Shown: one piece after another, positions 8,065 to 12,910 of the stretch
Position numbering within the stretch: the first letter of the stretch is position 1
How the letters are laid out: each line of letters begins with the position of its first letter
Source of the DNA: Syntrophaceae bacterium UBA5619
Lineage (GTDB): Bacteria > Desulfobacterota > Syntrophia > Syntrophales > UBA5619
Direction: 5' to 3'
NCBI GenBank assembly: GCA_002424545.1
Contig: DIKL01000081.1
Location: 1-13,711 of the forward strand
Length of the DNA: 13,711 nt
The notes under the pieces: model-generated
The model's database searches: none
Seen by the model: only the letters and a program-made list of their open reading frames with translations
What the model was told of the DNA's origin: nothing
Made by a program: the position numbers and the translations under genes

Positions 8065-8584
8065 GGCCGTTCCCTCCTCCGTACAGGATCCTGGCCATGA
8101 TGATTCCCGCCAGGAAAAAGCAGACCAACGATACGTACCCGCTGATGGCTACCTGAGCCAGACCGCTCAGGCCGTGACCGCTCGGTCACCCATCGGCGAG
8201 GCGCGCTCCGAACATCAGCACCACCCCGCCCAAAAAAGACGCGACCCAACGGCGAACGCGAGACGCCCCAAATCGACCCTCCCACATCGGGGGAACGGCA
8301 ACGGCCTTCTGCTCCTTCGACAACCAGGCCGATGCCAGCGCTCCGAAGAGAACGCCGACGACGAACAGGAACTGCCAGTCAATTTTCGCCTTCTCCTTGA
8401 TAAAATACTCCATTCCGGCCACCTTCTCCGGAGCAACAGCCTGCTCGACATAATTCGCCGCGCGTACGAAGGTGGTCGAGGCGCCGAAGAATTTCCCCGT
8501 GACCAGGACGGAGAGCACCAGCAGAAGGCCGGCCAGCGCGCCCGCGACGTAGGGGGACCACATTTTTTCCCGCAAAACATTCAT
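8057..8584 (-). CDS. YeeE/YedE transporter first half-protein with probable selenocysteine (UGA at 8188-8186, residue 133)
   Basis: Read straight through, the TGA at codon 133 gives a 175-residue protein, the same length as its partner. Helices lie at about 11-34, 69-89, 114-130 and 143-166. The motif around the stop is ARLADG-U-PSGHGLSG; in relatives the position before SGHG is a conserved cysteine (GC-x-SGHG-x-SG). After the TGA the frame stays open for 42 codons, encodes the expected final membrane helix and ends at a TGA that overlaps the partner's ATG. A SECIS-like hairpin follows the UGA. Without recoding the protein would stop at 132 residues and lose its motif and last helix. The start at 8584 has GGGAGGTGA upstream. 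A simple nonsense mutation is the alternative, but the hairpin and the intact downstream frame argue against it. Confidence 0.82.
8147..8188 (-). promoter_or_regulatory. Bacterial SECIS-like element
   Basis: Directly downstream of the UGA, CCTGAGC (8171-8165) pairs perfectly with GCTCAGG (8158-8152) around the 6-nt loop GGTCTG (8164-8159). The flanking GG/CC can extend the stem past a small bulge. The loop begins with G at 25 nt from the U of UGA. The GGUCU loop sequence is the one recognised by SelB in E. coli fdhF, where the key GU lies at 23/24, about one codon closer. A second short palindrome (TGACCG-AG-CGGTCA) includes the UGA itself. Confidence 0.75.
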
Positions 8585-8685
8585 GGCTCTTCACCTCCCA
8601 GATTGCTGTTTTGACACCGAAACGAGAAACCGTCCCGGCCGCCTGAACCAAACCGATAAGAAACGCGATGATCCATTGCGGAGGC

Positions 8686-8714
8686 ATTATAAGAAATTCA
8701 AGCCGGAGCGTCAA
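8686..8714 (-). promoter_or_regulatory. Near-consensus sigma70 promoter for the yeeE-type operon
   Basis: On the minus strand TTGACG (8714-8709) and TATAAT (8691-8686) are separated by exactly 17 nt, about 100 nt before the first gene. This is the best housekeeping promoter in the window and suggests strong, possibly repressed expression. Confidence 0.75.
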
Positions 8715-8746
8715 TGAATAATGAGGAATAATGGCGAAGATATATG

Positions 8747-8767
8747 ATATGATGGGCCAAATCATAT
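8747..8767. promoter_or_regulatory. Inverted repeat in the divergent promoter region, candidate operator
   Basis: ATATGAT-N7-ATCATAT, a 21-bp dyad with perfect 7-bp arms. It lies between the minus-strand promoter (8686-8714) and the plus-strand promoter candidate (8776-8803), where a regulator could control both directions. Confidence 0.45.
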
Positions 8768-8775
8768 TCAGCCGA

Positions 8776-8803
8776 TTGGATCGGGCGCTTGGCAAAGTAT
8801 AGC
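8776..8803 (+). promoter_or_regulatory. Candidate sigma70 promoter for the iron-sulfur/cytochrome b genes
   Basis: TTGGAT (8776-8781) and TATAGC (8798-8803) with 16 nt between them, about 75 nt before the start at 8880. The match is moderate. Confidence 0.4.
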
Positions 8804-8879
8804 GCGGGAAAATCAAAGAATGCCAGAGGGCCCTTTCCCGGTATATCGACATGGCCCGACCGAATAAAGGAGTGACGAA

Positions 8880-9866
8880 ATGACGAAAATAATGAATCTG
8901 AATCGCCGCCGTTTCCTGAAGTCGGCGACCGCTTCCGCGGTGATCGGAACAAGTGCGTTGCTGAACGTTCCGCGCAAGGCATGGGCGGGGGAAGGAAAGC
9001 TTGCCACCTTGATCGATCTGACCCAATGTGATGGTTGCAGGGACCTGGAGGTTCCCGCTTGTGTTTCCGCATGCAAAAAAATCAAAACCGGAAGCATTCC
9101 GGAGCCGACGGATCCTATTCCGATCCCGTTTCCCACCCGCAGGGTCGAAGACTGGTCGAAAAGGAGAGAGGTGTTCGATCGTCTCACGCCTTACAATCTG
9201 ATCTTTGTCCAAAAGGTCGAAACGAATGCCGATGGACGGAAGCAGACCGTATTTATACCCAGAAGATGCATGCACTGCGACAATCCCGCCTGCGCGACAC
9301 TCTGCCCTTTCGCCTCGAACCATAAGCATGAGAATGGGGCCGTCGTGATCGACCCCGACACCTGTTTCGGCGGGGCCAAGTGCAAGACGGTCTGTCCCTG
9401 GGAGATTCCCCAGCGTCAATCGGGAATTGGAATCTATCTGAAGGTCCTGCCCACGCTCATGGGCAACGGCATCATGGTCAAGTGCGATCTCTGCAACGAT
9501 CTGCTCAAGCAGCAGAAGAAGCCGGCCTGTATCGAGGTATGTCCGCGGCAGTCAATGACCATCGGGCCCCGTGCGGAGATCTTCGCCAAGGCGGAGGATC
9601 TGGCAAAACGGATCGAGGGCTACCTCTATGGAAAAAATGAAAATGGAGGGACAAGCACGATTTACGTTTCGCCCTTCGCCTTTGAAACATTGGATGCTTC
9701 CCTCACGAAGGACCCCGGACGGCCGGGTCTTGGAGCGGTCAAAAGGAACATGGAAAAGACGGACGGCCTCGGAAAGGTCGTGCTGGCCGCCCCGGCAATC
9801 GGGATCGCGGCGGGCGCATTCGCGTTCATCTCCAAGCGGAAAAATGTTTCGAAGAGGGAGGATTGA
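8880..9866 (+). CDS. Tat-exported, membrane-anchored iron-sulfur electron-transfer protein (HybA/FdoH-like)
   Basis: 328 aa. The N-terminus has a Tat signal, NRRRFLK (8-14), a hydrophobic stretch and a likely cut after AWA (36), so the protein acts outside the inner membrane. Four cysteine groups follow: C50/C53/C61/C65, C130/C133/C138/C142, C162/C168/C172 and C202/C205/C217/C221. The third group has Gly165 where the second ligand is expected. A single hydrophobic helix (about 299-317) followed by positive residues anchors the C-terminus, as in HybA and formate dehydrogenase beta subunits. It would pass electrons between a periplasmic enzyme and the cytochrome b encoded 3 nt downstream. No catalytic subunit lies next to it, so the enzyme it serves is unknown. 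AAAGGAG lies 7-8 nt before the start. Confidence 0.88.
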   Translation: MTKIMNLNRRRFLKSATASAVIGTSALLNVPRKAWAGEGKLATLIDLTQCDGCRDLEVPACVSACKKIKTGSIPEPTDPIPIPFPTRRVEDWSKRREVFDRLTPYNLIFVQKVETNADGRKQTVFIPRRCMHCDNPACATLCPFASNHKHENGAVVIDPDTCFGGAKCKTVCPWEIPQRQSGIGIYLKVLPTLMGNGIMVKCDLCNDLLKQQKKPACIEVCPRQSMTIGPRAEIFAKAEDLAKRIEGYLYGKNENGGTSTIYVSPFAFETLDASLTKDPGRPGLGAVKRNMEKTDGLGKVVLAAPAIGIAAGAFAFISKRKNVSKRED

Positions 9867-9869
9867 ACC

Positions 9870-10745
9870 ATGTCGGAGTATATCCTTGAAGACAAAAACC
9901 GTGTGGTGCGCCACGGCATGATCGAACTCGCGGAACACTGGGCAATCGCGCTTTCCGGGCTGCTTCTTTTGCTGTCGGGGCTCTTCGAGCTGCCGATGGC
10001 CGCGCGCTACAAAATCACCGCCATCCCGGGATTTGCGTGGTCCGGCGATTTCATCACCTCGCTGTCGGTCCATTACGCGGCTTCGGTGGTCTTCATCGCC
10101 GCCGCCCTGTTCCATCTTTTCCACCACGGACTCTCGGGCGACCGGGGTCTGATTCCCCGCAGCGGTGATCTGAAAACCTCCATCGCCGTCATCAAGACCT
10201 TCTTCGGCAAGGGGGAGGAGCCGCCGTTCGACAAATATCTGCCTGAACAGCGGCTTGCCTATATCGGAATGGCCGTCATCATCGCCGTTCTGATCCTCTC
10301 GGGACTGGTGAAAACGGCCAAGAATCTTTTTGCGCCGGATATGAACTATACCCTCGTCCTCTGGGCGACCTGGCTTCACAATATTTTCTTTGTCCTGTTC
10401 ATTCTCGCGTTCATCGCCCACATCGGGGCGATCCTTCTGAAGCCGAACCGGCCGATGATCCGGGGAATTTTTACGGGGGCTGTGCGTCTCGACTATGCGC
10501 GACATCGCCATCCCCTCTGGTTGGTCGGGATGGAGGCAGAACCGGCCCTTCCATCGAATGAAACCAAAACGGATGAGACCCTTTTGGAAGAGCCGACGAT
10601 GTTTGAGGCAGCCCCACCGGCGACAGATTCGGGTCAAGCAGCTCCGTCGAATGCGGATGCCGACGATCCAGAGCCGACGGCACAACGGGAAACGCCAAAC
10701 GATACGGTGTCAAAATCTTCCGCGGAGGGATCTCAAGATGTCTAA
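9870..10745 (+). CDS. Four-helix cytochrome b (formate dehydrogenase gamma/cytochrome b561-like)
   Basis: 291 aa. Four membrane helices lie at about 22-41, 62-84, 129-147 and 164-190. Histidines are placed as heme ligands: H23 in the first helix, H68/H82 around the second, and H170/H184 fourteen residues apart in the last, the spacing of FdnI. It would pass electrons from the preceding iron-sulfur protein to quinone or the reverse. The gene starts 3 nt after that protein's stop, with GGGAGG inside the upstream gene. Residues from about 222 to the end form an extra tail rich in Glu, Asp, Pro, Ala, Ser and Thr that looks disordered and is not part of the family core. The fold is clear; the reaction served is not. 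Confidence 0.85.
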   Translation: MSEYILEDKNRVVRHGMIELAEHWAIALSGLLLLLSGLFELPMAARYKITAIPGFAWSGDFITSLSVHYAASVVFIAAALFHLFHHGLSGDRGLIPRSGDLKTSIAVIKTFFGKGEEPPFDKYLPEQRLAYIGMAVIIAVLILSGLVKTAKNLFAPDMNYTLVLWATWLHNIFFVLFILAFIAHIGAILLKPNRPMIRGIFTGAVRLDYARHRHPLWLVGMEAEPALPSNETKTDETLLEEPTMFEAAPPATDSGQAAPSNADADDPEPTAQRETPNDTVSKSSAEGSQDV

Positions 10746-10778
10746 AAAAACCGCTGCCGGCGTATGCGAGCAGCGGTT
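10744..10778 (-). terminator. Intrinsic terminator of the Gly-rich gene, possibly bidirectional
   Basis: AACCGCTGC (10749-10757) pairs with GCAGCGGTT (10770-10778), 9 bp around a 12-nt loop. Read on the minus strand it is followed by seven T, a textbook terminator 22 nt past the Gly-rich gene's stop. On the plus strand it begins at the cytochrome b stop and is followed by a T-rich stretch, so it may end that transcript too. Confidence 0.85.
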
Positions 10779-10800
10779 GATCAAAGTTTTCTCTTCTGAT

Positions 10801-11133
10801 TTACACCTGGTGTTCACCGGGCCCGTAACCGGTGCCGTCCTTGGGACCATCGCCGGCGTTGCCTGTGCCGTCACCGGGTCCATGTCCCGAACCGCCGCCG
10901 GCGCCGTTCGCGGAACCGCCTCCTCCCGTCCCGCCGCCGCTCCCGGACCCATCACAGGCGCCGCTTCCAGAACCACTCCCGCCGCCGGAACCCCCATTTC
11001 CGGAACCATTTCCTCCTTTGGCGATCACGAAGCAGCCCTCCGCGCCCATGCCGCTGCCGTTCGAACTCCAGGCCGGAAAAGTGAAAAGGAACAGAACCGT
11101 AACGGAAAGACCAATCATCAACATGCGCTTCAT
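10801..11133 (-). CDS. Small secreted glycine-rich protein
   Basis: 110 aa. A signal peptide (1 to about 23, KRM then a hydrophobic core, PAWS) is followed by a short segment with C34 (AEGCFVIAKGG) and then a tract of GSG/GGS repeats with C60. The end has two copies of GPxDGTG, 12 residues apart, closing in GYGPG. No enzyme domain is visible; it is probably a surface or matrix component. The start at 11133 is chosen because GGGAGGTAAG precedes it and it opens a good signal peptide. The longer reading to 11265 would begin inside the predicted promoter. It is divergent from the sigma factor gene and shares its promoter motif. The Pro-rich frame on the other strand is its mirror image. Confidence 0.75.
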   Translation of the reverse strand: MKRMLMIGLSVTVLFLFTFPAWSSNGSGMGAEGCFVIAKGGNGSGNGGSGGGSGSGSGACDGSGSGGGTGGGGSANGAGGGSGHGPGDGTGNAGDGPKDGTGYGPGEHQV

Positions 11134-11256
11134 CTTCTTACCTCCCAATCGTTCAGTTGTTGTTTGCCGGCTCGACCATCTCGTCTCCTCATTGATGAGG
11201 CATCGCACCATGGTCCCTGCGACGGCACAGCCCGTCATACCGGCTTTTATGACTGG

Positions 11257-11284
11257 ATAACGCACGGGCGACGGAAAGGTTACA
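11257..11284 (-). promoter_or_regulatory. Predicted ECF-sigma promoter of the Gly-rich gene
   Basis: On the minus strand TGTAACC (11284-11278), 15 nt, then CGTTAT (11262-11257). Motif and spacing match the sites before the sigma factor gene and before the gene at 12911. The leader would be about 115 nt. The CCCGTG just before CGTT is also present at the 12853-12880 site. Confidence 0.65.
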
Positions 11285-11342
11285 GGATCTTTTCAATCCC
11301 TGGACAATGCGCTTTCCAAAGACATCTCCGCTTGAGGCGCCA

Positions 11343-11361
11343 TATCGGATCGGTATCGGAT
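11343..11361. repeat. Direct repeat TATCGGAT, 11-nt period
   Basis: Two exact copies of TATCGGAT (11343-11350 and 11354-11361) are separated by 3 nt, which places them on the same face of the helix between the two divergent promoters. They could be binding half-sites. Apart from this and the two promoters, the 329-nt gap between 11133 and 11463 holds nothing I can support. Confidence 0.35.
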
Positions 11362-11424
11362 TTACTCGCGCGGCCGATTCATATATGCTTCCGTACCGTG
11401 GAAACGTCTCTCCGGTCCGCAACG

Positions 11425-11452
11425 TGTAACCTTACGGCCCGAACTCCGTTAT
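11425..11452 (+). promoter_or_regulatory. Predicted autoregulated ECF-sigma promoter
   Basis: TGTAACC (11425-11431), 15 nt, CGTTAT (11447-11452). It is the second of three matching sites in the locus. Transcription would start near 11459, only a few bases before the ATG at 11463, so the message would be almost leaderless. Confidence 0.65.
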
Positions 11453-11462
11453 TAGGGCGAGC

Positions 11463-11939
11463 ATGAGTGAATACGACCTGTTTTACCGGGATTGCAGAAG
11501 CCGGATCTTCAACTATTTGATGCGTTTGACCGGCGATTACAGCCTGGCCGGAGACATCATGCAGGAAACCTTTGCGCGACATCTTGAACATTACGGGAAG
11601 GGCAACCGGGAGATCCCGCTTCTCTACGGGATTGCCCGGAATCTCTTTGCGGACGAAGGGAGAAGACGAAGGCATTTCGCGGCCGGGGAAATGGAAGGCG
11701 AAGAGCCCTCCCTGGACCAGGAGCATCGTCTCATGGTCCGATCCGAATACCGCCGGGTGCTCTCGGCCATGGATTCGCTCGATGCGGAAGAGCGGGAGAT
11801 TCTGGTCCTCGTCGCAGGCAATGATCTCTCCTACCGCGAGATCGCTGAACTCGTCGGCATCAGCGAGGCGAATGTGAAGGTGAAGGTCCACCGGGCGCGT
11901 CTCAAGCTCCGGAAGACACTCAAGGAGGGCGATGGATGA
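11463..11939 (+). CDS. ECF-type RNA polymerase sigma factor
   Basis: 158 aa, with regions sigma2 and sigma4 only, as in extracytoplasmic-function sigmas. Region 2 is at about 6-70: FYRDCRSRIFNYLMRLTGD, then DIMQETF, the usual core-binding and -10 recognition segment. Region 4 is at about 104-154: LDAEEREILVLVAGNDLSYREIAELVGISEANVKVKVHRARLKLRKTL, a helix-turn-helix that reads the -35 element. It would direct polymerase to envelope genes when released by the membrane protein encoded next. The stop overlaps that gene's ATG by 4 nt. No clear Shine-Dalgarno sequence is present (only AGGGCGAG), and a matching promoter ends 10 nt before the start. Confidence 0.93.
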   Translation: MSEYDLFYRDCRSRIFNYLMRLTGDYSLAGDIMQETFARHLEHYGKGNREIPLLYGIARNLFADEGRRRRHFAAGEMEGEEPSLDQEHRLMVRSEYRRVLSAMDSLDAEEREILVLVAGNDLSYREIAELVGISEANVKVKVHRARLKLRKTLKEGDG

Positions 11940-12499
11940 GTTCCCCCATGATCAGCATGTTTATCGACGATGAATTGACCCTCGACGACAAGATCGAGTT
12001 TGTCGAGGAGGTCCACGGATCAAAACCGTTCAAGGACGAGACGGTTGAGCTTCTGCGCCAGGAAAAGCTTCTGCGTTCTGATCCCGTGGAACGCATTCCG
12101 GAAAGAAGAAGGCTGAAGGCAAACCGCCCCCGCATGTTGCCATTTCTCCGCCCCGTCTTGCTTGCCGCCACTGCCGCGGCGGCGGTTTTGGCCTTCGTCT
12201 ATTTTCCCTTCACGCCTCAACCTACCCCGGAAACGGCCTTCCGTTTCGTTTTCTACCGCCCGGACGTCAGCCGGGTTGAGATCACCGGAAGCTTTACCGA
12301 CTGGACCGTCGTACCGATGAAAAAGGTGGGCGACAGCGGATACTGGGAACACACTTTCAATCTGCCCCAAGGGGAGTACCGCTTTGCCTATCTCCTCAAC
12401 GGCGGCGAACGGCTGCCCGACCCGACCATACCGACGCGGGAAAGAGATGATTTCGGCAGCGAAAATACCGTCCTTCCCATCGGAGACCGAACGACATGA
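11936..12499 (+). CDS. Membrane anti-sigma-like protein with periplasmic glycogen-binding (AMPK/CBM48-like) domain
   Basis: 187 aa. The N-terminal cytoplasmic part (1-70) is charged and helical (MFIDDELTLDDKIEFVEEVH), like the sigma-binding part of anti-sigma factors, but it has no HxxxCxxC zinc motif. One membrane helix lies at about 72-92. The periplasmic part (102-182) is an early-set/AMPK glycogen-binding domain: VEITGSFTDWTVVPM (114-128), GYWEHTFNLPQGEYRFAYLLNG (135-156), and DDFGSENTVLPI (171-182). W123 and W137 are at typical sugar-stacking positions. The position right after the sigma gene, with a 4-nt overlap, supports an anti-sigma role; sugar sensing is inferred. It overlaps the lipoprotein gene by 4 nt. 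Confidence 0.8.
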   Translation: MSSPMISMFIDDELTLDDKIEFVEEVHGSKPFKDETVELLRQEKLLRSDPVERIPERRRLKANRPRMLPFLRPVLLAATAAAAVLAFVYFPFTPQPTPETAFRFVFYRPDVSRVEITGSFTDWTVVPMKKVGDSGYWEHTFNLPQGEYRFAYLLNGGERLPDPTIPTRERDDFGSENTVLPIGDRTT

Positions 12500-12822
12500 T
12501 GCGCTTGTTGCTGTCGATCTTATCGGCCGTTTTTTTCGTCGCCGGCTGCGCCGGCCATTTCTATCGCGAGGAGACCGGGCAGGTGCATATCTATCTCCGG
12601 GACAGCCGGGCAGCCGTAGTTCATTTCGCCTCGTCCCTGGACGGGTACGATCTGCACCGAGTAGCTAAAGTGGATTCAAAGACTTGGAAAATCATGCTCC
12701 CGAAGACGGAGGAATTTCGGTATTTCTATCGGATCGACGGCAGGATCCACCTTCCCGACTGTCCGTACCGGGAAATGGACGATTTCGGATCATACAATTG
12801 CGTGTACAAACCCGACCCGTAG
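12496..12822 (+). CDS. Lipoprotein with a degenerate early-set domain related to the preceding gene
   Basis: 108 aa. The signal peptide ends in the lipobox VAGC, with the lipidated cysteine C18 and no Asp at +2, so outer-membrane sorting is likely if the standard rule applies. Residues about 28-105 form a short beta domain. It ends in PYREMDDFGSYNCV (90-103), closely matching PTRERDDFGSENTV in the upstream anti-sigma-like protein; the GSF-DW sugar motif is not kept. C89 and C102 could form a disulfide. It may be a partner or sensor that contacts the membrane protein's periplasmic domain. The start overlaps the upstream stop by 4 nt. Confidence 0.8.
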   Translation: MMRLLLSILSAVFFVAGCAGHFYREETGQVHIYLRDSRAAVVHFASSLDGYDLHRVAKVDSKTWKIMLPKTEEFRYFYRIDGRIHLPDCPYREMDDFGSYNCVYKPDP

Positions 12823-12852
12823 GAATCCGGAACGGATCACCGCGATAAGTTG

Positions 12853-12880
12853 TGTAACGATGACCCCTCCCGTGCGTTTT
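12853..12880 (+). promoter_or_regulatory. Predicted ECF-sigma promoter of the gene at 12911
   Basis: TGTAACG (12853-12859), 15 nt, CGTTTT (12875-12880), matching the other two sites with identical spacing. Transcription would begin near 12887, leaving a leader of about 24 nt that contains the purine-rich ribosome binding site. Confidence 0.65.
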
Positions 12881-12896
12881 AACAACAGACGGGAGG
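12866..12896 (+). repeat. Inverted repeat spanning the -10 and ribosome binding region
   Basis: CCTCCCGT (12866-12873) and ACGGGAGG (12889-12896), 8-bp arms with a 15-nt loop. Read-through RNA from the sigma operon would fold this hairpin over part of the purine-rich leader, whereas RNA begun at the local promoter would lack the 5' arm. Functional meaning is uncertain. Confidence 0.4.
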
Positions 12897-12910
12897 AAAG
12901 GAGTGAGATC

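Noticed and set aside
8186-8584. A 132-residue truncated YeeE-type protein ending at the TGA
   Set aside because: It would lose the family motif and last helix, although the frame beyond is intact and a SECIS-like hairpin follows; recoding is the better reading.
8789-8803. Possible sigma54 promoter (TTGGCA...AGC)
   Set aside because: The GG and GC elements are 9 rather than 10 nt apart and the -12 element is poor.
10876-11050. Possible CRISPR or nucleotide tandem repeat in the Gly-rich coding region
   Set aside because: Units vary in length and sequence and follow Gly/Ser codons; there are no constant repeats with unique spacers.
10832-11260. Pro-rich plus-strand open frame opposite the Gly-rich gene
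   Set aside because: Gly codons read in reverse give Pro and Ala; it lacks a ribosome binding site, while the minus strand has a signal peptide, promoter and terminator.
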